A stretch of DNA of 64,000 bases, from the NCBI GenBank assembly GCA_964017185.1, contig OZ024877.1, positions 4,628,006 through 4,692,005 on the forward strand, read 5' to 3'. Shown here piece after piece: positions 55,466-64,000 of this stretch. The stretch's first letter is position 1; every line of letters begins with the position of its first letter. The DNA is from Rugalucina vietnamica (taxonomy: Eukaryota > Mollusca > Bivalvia > Lucinida > Lucinidae). The position numbers and the translations under genes are program-made. Under the pieces are notes generated by a model. It had not been told where the DNA came from. It did not search any database and worked only from the letters and a program-made list of their open reading frames with translations.

Positions 55466-56238
55466 TGCCAAGAGAGATCATGGTGCCATCGAGGCCAGAA
55501 ATAGTGGATAACGTAAGGTTCGGTTTTGTTTGGTTAATATGACTTAACGTCCCAATTATTTTTTTCAGACATGTCGGTACTGAGCTTCCTAGTACGAACC
55601 AGTTCTCTTTCGAGTAATTATGTCTTACTGGTGTCTTGTTCAAGTGCACAGCATTGTGTTTTGTTGGTGTCTTGCTCAAGTGCACAACATGGTGTTCCCA
55701 GTGAGGATGGAAACCAAGACCATTCGATTCAAAGATACGCCAAATTGACAATATTTCACCGGGGGGTGGAGGGGGTGCGCCAGGAAAGCCAAAGAGTCTT
55801 GATTTCTACAACGCCTATTCTTCGGAATAAGGTCATATGTGGGTATTCTGGCTTTACCCTTTAGACCTTTGTATAGCAATATAAGCCTACTATCCTTCCT
55901 CCATTTCTTAAGAGATTCCCATTTCAGTTGACCTTAAATGCCTGTAATGCTCCCAGTTTCAAAAACATAATTTCCAGTCACAAACCTTTCCGCACGATTT
56001 TGGACCTTTTCCAGTTCTTCTTGGAGGCCATGAGTGTGAGGGTTCCAAACTGAGCTTCCATATTCCAAGACCGGCCGCACCAGTCCTTTATAAGCTGCTT
56101 CTTTCACATCTGGGGGTCAAGAATACAAATTCCTCCTAAAAAAATCCGAGAGTTCTGTTAGCCTTTGTACAAACATTGGAAAAAAAATTAAAACTGAGAT
56201 CCTTTAAGAGCAGTTAACATATTAATGAGAAAGGGGAT

Positions 56239-56282
56239 GGGCCATACCGCGGTTTCGACTATTAAAGTCTCGTCAGTGACGG
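56239..56282 (-). ncRNA. Type I hammerhead ribozyme, copy E (short stem I)
   Basis: CTGACGA (56276-56270), stem II GAC/GTC, GAAA, CCGCGG and TA then TGGCCC (56244-56239) are present. A small deletion upstream leaves CCGTCA instead of GGGTCA, so stem I keeps about four pairs. Activity is uncertain. Confidence 0.7.
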
Positions 56283-56596
56283 AGCCAAAGAGAATTACTG
56301 AAATTTTGCAACTTTCAACAGGGTTGTCGATACAAAGACTAGTATTATCTAAATGGGACCAAATATACTAAACATTGGTAAGAAAATGAATCTTAACGGA
56401 TAGTAAATTTCTGATTTCTCAGAATATCCTCGCTGATTTCAAAGGACCAAAAAGAAAATATAACCTGCACTATGGATGATGTACGGGGAGACTTTTTAGT
56501 GCCGCCACACGGCACAACACCAGCTGCAGTAATAGCAAATAAAAATTAAAACTGAGATCCTTTAAGAGCAGTTAACATATTAATGAGAAAGGGGAT

Positions 56597-56640
56597 GGGC
56601 CATACCGCGGTTTCGACTATTAAAGTCCCGTCAGTGACCC
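56597..56640 (-). ncRNA. Type I hammerhead ribozyme, copy F (core mutation)
   Basis: GGGTCA (56640-56635) pairs with TGGCCC (56602-56597), stem II and GAAA are kept, but the core reads CTGACGG rather than CTGACGA. Loss of the invariant A should inactivate it. Confidence 0.75.
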
Positions 56641-57674
56641 TTTAGATATGAGTATTCCATTTCAAATCATTTGTGATAGTTGCACCCAGGTATTTTATGC
56701 CTTCAATGTTTTCCAGTACAGTGCCGTCAAGAGTGTAGTTAGCCTGTATCTTACTAGACCGTTTATTTGTCAGCTGCATCATGTTGCATTTGACGGGTTG
56801 AAATCTCATTCCCCATTTCCTAGCCCAATTACCTAAACAATCAATGTCTCTCTGAAGTTTCAATGTATCATCTTCATTCTTAATTTCACGATAACAAACA
56901 CAATCATCAGCAAAGAGTATTATTTCAGGCTCGATGTCTGCTGAGATGTCATTTATATACAAGGAAAACAGCAAGGGGCCGAGAACGGTGCCCTGTGGGA
57001 CACCCGACACAACTGGGGCCCAATCCGATTTAATACCATTTACCACTACCCGTTGTTGTCTGAAACAAAGGAAAGCATTTATCCAATTCAGTGTTGTTCC
57101 ACCTATTCCATAGCTAAACAATTTGCGTTTAAGGAGTTCATGGGGAGGAGTATCGAATGCATTTTCAAAATCCAATATAAAAGTGTCAACCTGGCCTTTT
57201 TTGTCTAAGATTGCCCAATCTTAAATGATTTGCCCAATCATTTATCACCGTAGTCAACTGAGTTTCACAGCTATGCCATTTCCTAAATACGTATTGCCTG
57301 TCCGACAGGGGTTCATGTTCATCAAGATGGGCCATGATATTTGAGCATACATTAATTTATGTTCAAGAAGCTTACAATGAATGCATGTCAAAGAAACAGG
57401 GAGGTAATTGTGGGCAAGAGACCTGTCACCCTTCTTAAACAGGGGGCAAATATTAGCAAGAGACCATTCTTTAGGAATTTCACCTGTATCAATTGACTGC
57501 TGGAAGAGATGTGCGAATACCGGACCTAATTCCATTGCCAGTTCCTTTAGGACTCTAGGATGAAGCTCATCAGGCCCTAAGGCTTTAGACGGGTTAAGAC
57601 CTTTGAGAAGTTGGTCACCCCTTCCTTTGTGACCACAATATCATGCATGAACGGGGTAGATCTATCCAGAAGAG

Positions 57675-60107
57675 AGTTCTTACTTACTAACTGTTCTTAC
57701 TGTTGTCGACGTCGTAATCAGGCATAATTATCTGCCTCTTCCTGGCGCATTTTGATAGTTTCCGTAGATTCTGGTTGATTGGCCGGAAACGTAACATGCT
57801 GGGTCGAACTTGTGTGGATGTTCACGCCACCAGGTGTTTAGCTTACTTCTGAAACAATTTAGGGAAGGAGCCTGCACTACTTGTTCTGGTAGACTATTCC
57901 AGGTGTCAACGACTCTGTTGCCGAAACTGTTTGCACGGATTTTCAATCTTGATCTTTTTTTGAACAATTTTTGCGAGTGACCTCTTGTTGCTGTATACTC
58001 AGAGCGAGTGAAGAGCTTACTTTTGTCCACCTTGTCGATATCGTGGAGGACTTTATAGACCTGTATAACATCCGCCCTTTCCCGTCTGTATTCTAGGCTT
58101 GGTAATCCTAATTTACGAAGCCTGTCACTGTATGAGAGATGTGCAATGCTTTTTACTAATTTCGTGGCACGTCTTTGTACATTTTCGATTGCAATCATGT
58201 CCTTTTTAAAAACGGGTGACCATACTGAAGATGCATACTCGATGTGCGGGCGGACAATTGACTTGAAAAGATTTAGAAATATATCCTTATCTATGTATGT
58301 AAATGTCCGAAATATGAGGCCCAAATTTCTGTTTGCCACTTTAATCTTAGCGCTTATGTGTTTTGAGAATGTTAGCTTGTTATCAATAATAACACCAAGG
58401 TCTTTCTCTGCCTCTACTTTTTCAATAGGTACCTCTTCCTGATCCTCTTTCATGGTGTAAGTTTGGTTCATATCATGTATTCCTAAATGCATGTATTTGC
58501 ACTTTTTAAAATTAAAGAACATTTTCCAAACTAGAGCCCAGTCTACTAAATTGTCAAGAACATCTTGTAACTGTGCGACATCTGCCAAACTTGACACTAT
58601 TTGATATATTTTCGCATCATCAGCAAAAAGTTTTATAAATGCTTGGATTACCAGTGGAAAGTCATTTATAAAGATCAAGAATAGAATTGGCCCCAGTACA
58701 CTACCCTGGGGATTCCACTTGAAACATTGGCTGTAGTTGAGGTTTTACCGTCCACTATTACTTTTTGTTTTCTATCTGAGAGAAAGTTTTTTTATCCAAT
58801 TGTAAATCTGACCACGGATTCCATAGGCCCATAATTTTTTTCAAAAGTCTCCTGTGAGGCACTTTATCGAAAGCCTTACACAGGTCTAGGTATATCACAT
58901 CTACATCTTTTCCCTCATCTAATATTTCTGTAAGATCTTCTAGAAACTCTAACAATTGTGTAGTACAAGATTTACCCTTTATGAATCCATGTTGTTCAGA
59001 GGAGAAAAAGTTGTTTCTTGTCATATGCTCTACTAATTGGTCCCTTATAAGTCTCTCCATTATTTTTCCAGGTACTGGGGTCAAACTGATGGGTCTATAA
59101 TTTGCTGCTTTTGATCTTGGTCCACTTTTATGGATTGCTGAAACATGTCCGATTTTCCATATTCTTGGTAGTTGACCCTCCTCCAGTGATTTAACATAGA
59201 CTTTTTTCAAAGGAGTTTTTCAAAGATTTTTTACATTCCTTTATTAACTTGGGATGGATATTGTCAGGACCTTGTGCTTTTGTCGGCTTTAGTTTGTCAA
59301 TGGCTTTTGTTATCATTTCCTCAGTAATTTCAGTGTTACATAGTGGTTCGGTAAAGGGACGATTTTCGAAGTCTGGTAGGTTTTCACTTCCCGCATCTTC
59401 AAATACACTAGCAAAGAATTTATTTAAAATATTGGCTTTTTCTTGGCTGTCACTAGTTAGTTCACCACTAGGCGTTTCTAATTCTCCCAGGCTAGATTTT
59501 GTTTTCATCTTGGAGCGGACATCTTGAGTTTCTATACTTGGTCCATTTTCTGTGCTTTACCTTGATCGTTTCCAAACTTGCTTGATTGAGGTAGGGTCTC
59601 ATCTTAGCAGTGTCCGGGGATATCTTACTCTCTGGTACATTTTGTTCAATTAATCTGGTAAGTTTGTCTATAAGGTATTCCCAAGACTCAGCCAAACTTA
59701 GATCCTGCATACTTTCATGCCAGTTTTCTTTTCCCAATTCTTTTTCTATGACATTATAGTTTCCTTTGTTAAAGTTATATTTCTTAAAAGTTGAAGAACT
59801 GTTTTTTGTATAACAGTTAAAATTGAATTTTACCAAGTCCTGGCAAGCTAAGTAAATCTAAAAACATATTCTCTTCATTTGTGAAGATGAGATCTAAAAT
59901 CGAAGGAATATTGTCTGCTCTGAATCTTCTTGTCGGTTCTATAACATCTTGGAAGAGGAAACAGTATCTTACACATTCTATGAATTTTGTTGAGATGTGG
60001 GTCTCATTTGTATAAGATGTGATATCTACCCAGTTTATGTCTTTGATATTAAAATCCCCTAGAATCAGTAGGTGACTTGGTTTCATATTAGTTATCTTTT
60101 TTATAAG
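57675..60107 (-). mobile_element. LINE B, 5'-truncated, inserted in LINE A
   Basis: A second CR1-like LINE family on minus, lying between LINE A blocks that are adjacent in copy 1 (GATCTATCC...AGAG and ACCTGTTTGTATTC). Its minus-strand 3' end has GTAAGAACAGTTAGTAAGTA-like short repeats, a usual LINE tail. Confidence 0.8.
57728..60086 (-). pseudogene. LINE B endonuclease-reverse transcriptase, frameshifted
   Basis: Five overlapping or adjacent frames read in order: 60086-59817 (LILGDFNIKDINW, endonuclease), 59836-59492, 59508-59191 (AQGPDNIHPKLIKE), 59210-58758 (NYRPISLTPVPGK, LDLCKAFDKVPH) and 58678-57728 (LFADDAKIY, then the thumb and the DTWNSLPEQVV tail). At least four frameshifts separate them, one near a T-run at 58788-58795. 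The N-terminal part of the endonuclease is missing. Confidence 0.8.
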
Positions 60108-60463
60108 ACCTGTTTGTATTCACTTTTAATGAAAACATTCGACAACTGACCATTAAATTATTCCGCCTTCTCAAATTCGGATGGTGCAATTCTCTCTTCT
60201 GTTCCTCTTTTCCTGGAATTGATATGCGTGGGACTAGATGGGAATTTAGAAAATTATCAGCCGAGATGGCTATGGCGGTTGAACGAGGGAATGTGACTTT
60301 GGCATTTCGATATGCTTCGGCAACCCGTGGACCTAAATTAAATTGTCGAGGCGATAAGTATATCAGCACCGAATTTTTATCAACAACACCGGTTTGTAAC
60401 CAAAAGAAGAAAAAAATATAGTTTTTCGTCTTAATTGTGTATGAAAAGTGATTTATTAACTTC

Positions 60464-60532
60464 CGAAACCAATGGCTGATTATGAGGATGATGAAGGTGG
60501 CCTTTGGGATGGTGGCGGAGATGAAGAAATGG
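60464..60532 (+). CDS. Possible first coding exon, acidic N-terminus
   Basis: ATGG preceded by ACCA (strong context) opens 23 codons, MADYEDDEGGLWDGGGDEEM then AGE, followed by a GTGATA that could be a weak donor. The acidic start resembles N-termini of nuclear proteins, but I cannot name it and no downstream exon is seen: the region to the right is LINE C. The upstream 60224-60421 frame is not recognised. Confidence 0.3.
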
Positions 60533-60599
60533 CGGGAGAGGTGATATTAAATTTTGTTAAGACATGCTGTATATTCGTATTGCACTAGTTTTCGGAACA

Positions 60600-60735
60600 T
60601 TAAGGTTTTATCTATCTTCTGATACTGAGTCGATCAATTTCTGATCATCACCTCAGGTGTGGGGTGGGTGGCTAAATTTAGAATTTAGTCAAGGGAAAAT
60701 AAAACATTTGGGGTGGACCATTAAAACTATTTACA
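60600..60735 (+). repeat. SINE-like repeat left of LINE C
   Basis: TCAATTTCTGATCATCACCT and CAGGTGTGGGGTGGGTGGCT recur with changes at 63745-63800, on the other side of LINE C. Confidence 0.4.
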
Positions 60736-60783
60736 AGATATAGATGAGAGGCATACTAAAACGCATGCCTCTGGGCTAATGAT

Positions 60784-63543
60784 TTAAATAGAAGCCTTAA
60801 ATTCCTCAATGGTCTTAGATAGGACCACTGAAGAAGGGAGACTATTCCAAACCGGAATAGTTCTGGGGAAAAAGGAATTTTTCAGGGCATCACTATAGGC
60901 AAATGGTCTTGTGTATTGTGATTCATGTGATGCCCGAGTATGCCTTAGATTGGGTGCCGGGGTCAGGTATTTGACTTTATCAAGAGACACTGTACCGGAG
61001 TGTATCTTGTAGAAGAAGGTTAAGGAGGACCGCTCCCTGCGAGACTCCAGGGATGGCCACTCAAGTTCGTCTAGCATTTCACCGACGCTACTGGTGTTCC
61101 TCCATCGCCTGCAGGTCCACCGGGCAGCAGTCCTCTGCACCTTCTCCACCATCTCAATCTGAGTTTCATGATAGGGATGCCAAATAGGAGCTGCATACTC
61201 AAGTTGAGGCCGAACCAATGTTTTGTATGCAACTTCCTTAGTATGCCTAGGTGCCAGTGCCAAATTGCGCCGAAGAAAACCCAAAGTCTTAGTTGCCTTG
61301 CATGTAATTTCAGAAATGTGTTGACCCCAATCAAGATCATCTGTGATAGTTAAACCGAGGTATTTAGCGGACTGAACCTGTTCTAATGTTTGCTGATGCA
61401 GTGTGTAATTGAAATCTATATGCCTGCTTGGATGTAGCCGCGTCACCCTCATTGAATGACATTTGCTAACATTGAATTTCATTTGCCAATCCATTTCCCA
61501 TTTGGCCAAGCTATTCAGGTCATCTTGTAAAATTTGACAATCCAATGGTGACTTGACATTTCTGTATAAAACACAATCATCAGCAAATAGCCGAACAGAT
61601 GACCTGATGTTGTCAGGAAGGTCATTAATGAAAATAAGAAATAGGACCGGTCCTAAGACAGATCCTTGTGGGACACCAGAAAGAACCGGGACTGGATCTG
61701 AGGCACGGCCATCTAATACCACTTTTTGAGAGCGCTCAGAGAGCCACGAGTCGATCCACTTATGTGTAGATCCTCTAATCCCGTAGAAGTCAAGTTTGTA
61801 TAATAACCTTTTATGTGGGACCTTGTCAAAGGCCTTAGCGAAATCCATGACAATCACATCCGTCTGCCTGTGGCCACGACCCACTGCTCGGTCCAGATTA
61901 CTAACCAAATCATGATAAAACTGAACTAATTGGGTTTCGCAAGACCTTTGACTTCGGAACCCATGCTGACAGTCAGCAAGAATGTTTTCAAGAGCCAAGT
62001 GTTTGTTTATGTTGCTGACTATTATATGCTCTAGAGTTTTGCAACAGATACAAGTAAGCGACACCGGTCGATAATTAGCTGCATCATATTTCTCACCTTT
62101 CTTAAATACCGGGGCTACATTTGCCTGTCGCCAATCGTCTGGTACAGCACCCTGAGCAAGCGACTCATTGAAGATATATGTCAGTACAGGAGCAATTTCA
62201 GAACTACATTCCTTCAACACCCTAGCACTCAGGCCATCTGGCCCAGGCGCCTTATGTATATTCAAATTATTCAACAGTTTAATGACCCCATTGGGGTCAA
62301 CTGTAATTTCACCCATAGCGGTGAAAGGACTTGTGCCTTTGGAGGGGATTTCATCATCTGATTCGCGAGTGAAGGCTGACTGAAACTGCCTATTACAAAT
62401 ATTAGCCTTATCCAAAGTGTCAGTCTTCAAGATACCATTTTCTCTAAGAGTATTGATCCCAGACGCGTCTTTCTTAAGGGACTTGACAAATGACCAAAAC
62501 TTTTTTGCCTTTTCATTTTTTCGGGGACAATCGGGATCAGGGTTATCATTTTCAAAGGAGAAGATATTGGTAATATGCTTCCAATATGCATCTCTAATGC
62601 TCTTTTGAACATGTGCTCTGAACCGTTTGTAATGGTTCTTAATGTCAGGGCTGCTTGACTTGCGAGCACGAAAGTAAAGTTTATCACGTTTCCTTATCAA
62701 GCGTTTGATCGAGCTATCGATCCATGGTAAGCTATATTTTGTCTTGGTCATTTTTGATGGAATAAACCTTTCAATAGCCGAGAGAACCTCCGACTTAAAA
62801 CTGACCCACATGTCATTGACTGACACCTGACTATGGTCAGTTGAAAGGAACGAATCCCTATAGCGCGCTAGATGGTCATGGAGACCGTCCATATCCGCTC
62901 GTTTATATAGGAAAATCTTACGCGGGGCCTGCTGAATCCGTTTAGCCTTTATGTCATATTCAATATAGACAATGTCATGATCTGCTTTGCCGATCGGGGG
63001 CATCCCTTTAACACGATTAATTGGGGATGGCGAGTTAGTGAAGAGTAAATCAAGGGTCTTGTCTTCTCGGGTGTGTATATTTACCATTTGGGAGAGGCAG
63101 TGATCCTGTATTATGTCCACAAGTTTAGTCTGAACTGGCCTCTTTTTGACCCCCTCGGGTACCTGCATTGTGCTCCACTCAATATCACCACAATTGAAGT
63201 CACCGCCTACAAGAACATGGGCATTTTTATTTGACATAATCCGAGAAAGTGAAGTATTAAAATCCTCAAGATATTTCAGTTCAAGCTCCTGAGTTGGGAA
63301 CCTAGGGGGACGATAGAATGATCCAAGGTACAAAGTCCTACATCCAATAATGTTCAACTTACACCAAATTATTTCGCACTTGGTGTCCAATTCCGGAGCT
63401 TCAGTACAGAGAAGATCACGCCTAAAAGCAATGAAGACACCACCATGCGCATCACTAGCTCTGTCTTTCCAGATAGCATCAAAGGAATCTGGAAAAATCT
63501 CTGAGTTTTTAATGTCTGGGGTTAACCATGACTCATTCCCCAA
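60784..63543 (-). CDS. LINE C endonuclease-reverse transcriptase, long intact frame
   Basis: A 919-codon uninterrupted frame. It opens at TTG (63543) in NESWLTPDI, which is inside the endonuclease, with TAA two codons upstream, so the N-terminus and 5'-UTR are missing. Endonuclease motifs include GGDFN (113-117) and KADHDIV near 187-193. Reverse transcriptase motifs are KAPGPDGLSARVLKE (431-445), NYRPVSLT (490-497), VMDFAKAFDKVPH (565-577), SGVPQGSVLGPVLF (622-635) and FADDC (653-657). The thumb and the VWNSLPSSVV tail complete it. Motif A and the YxDD-equivalent are intact. It is related to LINE A but clearly another family. A product could supply reverse transcriptase, but the truncated endonuclease argues against autonomous mobility. 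Confidence 0.85.
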   Translation of the reverse strand: MGNESWLTPDIKNSEIFPDSFDAIWKDRASDAHGGVFIAFRRDLLCTEAPELDTKCEIIWCKLNIIGCRTLYLGSFYRPPRFPTQELELKYLEDFNTSLSRIMSNKNAHVLVGGDFNCGDIEWSTMQVPEGVKKRPVQTKLVDIIQDHCLSQMVNIHTREDKTLDLLFTNSPSPINRVKGMPPIGKADHDIVYIEYDIKAKRIQQAPRKIFLYKRADMDGLHDHLARYRDSFLSTDHSQVSVNDMWVSFKSEVLSAIERFIPSKMTKTKYSLPWIDSSIKRLIRKRDKLYFRARKSSSPDIKNHYKRFRAHVQKSIRDAYWKHITNIFSFENDNPDPDCPRKNEKAKKFWSFVKSLKKDASGINTLRENGILKTDTLDKANICNRQFQSAFTRESDDEIPSKGTSPFTAMGEITVDPNGVIKLLNNLNIHKAPGPDGLSARVLKECSSEIAPVLTYIFNESLAQGAVPDDWRQANVAPVFKKGEKYDAANYRPVSLTCICCKTLEHIIVSNINKHLALENILADCQHGFRSQRSCETQLVQFYHDLVSNLDRAVGRGHRQTDVIVMDFAKAFDKVPHKRLLYKLDFYGIRGSTHKWIDSWLSERSQKVVLDGRASDPVPVLSGVPQGSVLGPVLFLIFINDLPDNIRSSVRLFADDCVLYRNVKSPLDCQILQDDLNSLAKWEMDWQMKFNVSKCHSMRVTRLHPSRHIDFNYTLHQQTLEQVQSAKYLGLTITDDLDWGQHISEITCKATKTLGFLRRNLALAPRHTKEVAYKTLVRPQLEYAAPIWHPYHETQIEMVEKVQRTAARWTCRRWRNTSSVGEMLDELEWPSLESRRERSSLTFFYKIHSGTVSLDKVKYLTPAPNLRHTRASHESQYTRPFAYSDALKNSFFPRTIPVWNSLPSSVVLSKTIEEFKASI

Positions 63544-63675
63544 GGTTTAAGGTATTACATGTACATATATCTCGGCCGGTGACTATAATGTTATGATCCA
63601 ATATGATACGATAAGTATCATGATACACCATTTTATTGAGCAGGCTGACATGGTGGTAAAGTTCAGAACTATGAT

Positions 63676-63860
63676 ATGAGAGTCCCTGGGACTCAGTTTG
63701 ATCCTTGTCTTGGGTACTGTCACTTTGAGCAAGTCACTGTCTATCTTCATATACTGAGCCAATCAATTTCTGATCATCTCAGGTGTGGGAGGGGTGGCTT
63801 TATTTTGAATTCATCAAAATGGGTAGAAACCTTTAGGATGGGCCATTTATGGCATTTAGA
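63676..63860 (+). repeat. SINE-like repeat right of LINE C
   Basis: TTGGGTACTGTCACTTTGAG and CAAGTCACTGTC followed by the block shared with 60600-60735. Its SINE nature is inferred from the TTGAGCAAGTCAC motif. The last 150 bases of the window hold no recognised gene. Confidence 0.4.
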
Positions 63861-64000
63861 AGTTGGATATCCACATGATGGTCTTGCCGATGCCACACTT
63901 ATCGGCATCACCATCGTGGAGTTAGCAGTGTTATCCGCACGGCAGGAGAAAGCAATATTCAAATGTTACACAGTGATTTAGATAATTATTTTTCACAATG

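Larger units (their letters stand above)
56183..56645 (-). mobile_element. Hammerhead retrozyme dimer (minus), copies E and F, inside LINE A
   Basis: Inserted in LINE A between CATTGGA and ATATGAGTATTCC, which are adjacent in copy 1. Reading on minus: ribozyme F (56640-56597), unit body, ribozyme E (56282-56239) and the shared tail. The step is 358 bp. The insertion begins at the ribozyme itself, so the ends share about 100 bp directly repeated, resembling short terminal repeats. Confidence 0.85.
55737..60195 (-). mobile_element. LINE A copy 2, interrupted twice
   Basis: Collinear with copy 1 (27960-29630) once two insertions are removed: a retrozyme dimer at about 56183-56645 and LINE B at about 57675-60107. 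It is 5'-truncated within the frame near 60195. The largest open pieces are 57175-56642 and 57535-57254. Unlike copy 1 it keeps Asp in motif A (DFENAFD) and the 31-bp block missing from copy 1, but has several frameshifts and a small duplication near 57210-57245. Confidence 0.8.

Noticed and set aside
1..64000. CRISPR arrays, operons, phage or plasmid modules
   Set aside because: No regularly spaced repeats with unique spacers, no clustered prokaryotic genes; the DNA is animal nuclear in character.

Overview
The window is animal nuclear DNA: AT-rich, with intron-bearing genes, no prokaryotic gene organisation, and a heavy load of LINE, SINE, MITE and Penelope-like repeats. A bivalve or related mollusc fits best. 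The reasons are the dispersed repeat ending in GGACGGACGGAC and GCTCATGTGAGCT (about 1.68-2.29 kb), the tRNA-derived SINE at 40.3 kb, and the LINE types; this is an inference from repeat style, not a proven identity.

Host genes are few. A complete M13 (neprilysin/ECE-type) membrane metallopeptidase lies on the minus strand at 9601-11856 in one coding exon, with a probable leader exon ending at 12141. An SK-type (KCNN-like) calcium-activated potassium channel lies on the plus strand at 49334-50752, also in one coding exon, with a probable leader exon at 45878-45962. Two short candidate coding exons of an unrecognised gene lie on the minus strand at 36.0-37.1 kb, and a possible first exon lies at 60464-60532.

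Layout: 0-9.6 kb holds a Penelope-like reverse transcriptase (3.7-5.8 kb) and old local duplications. From 9.6 to 26.3 kb are the peptidase and a nearly perfect 7.45 kb tandem duplication (11437-18880 and 18886-26328) whose second unit carries only the first part of the peptidase exon. From 26.3 to 31.2 kb are older paralogous sequence and LINE A copy 1. From 31.8 to 48 kb is a field of hairpin MITEs: seven copies of a GAGCC-ended family with 4-bp target duplications, four of a second palindromic family, and a 1.1 kb element with terminal inverted repeats. From 45.9 to 50.8 kb is the channel gene. From 53.4 to 63.6 kb is a retroelement nest: LINE A copy 2 has been interrupted by both a ribozyme element and LINE B, followed by LINE C with a 919-codon open frame.

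The most notable system is a family of small retroelements that each carry a type I hammerhead ribozyme (cores at 327-370, 6881-6926, 53694-53737, 54059-54102 on plus; 56239-56282 and 56597-56640 on minus). Two loci are head-to-tail dimers with 365- and 358-bp periods, the organisation of metazoan retrozymes. One monomer has a clean target duplication and two empty paralogous sites in the same window, and another shows compensatory changes in stems II and III. The Penelope-like reverse transcriptase and its many 5'-truncated 3'-end copies are the obvious candidate partner for mobilising these non-coding units, because retrozymes and Penelope-like elements share this ribozyme class; that link is an inference.
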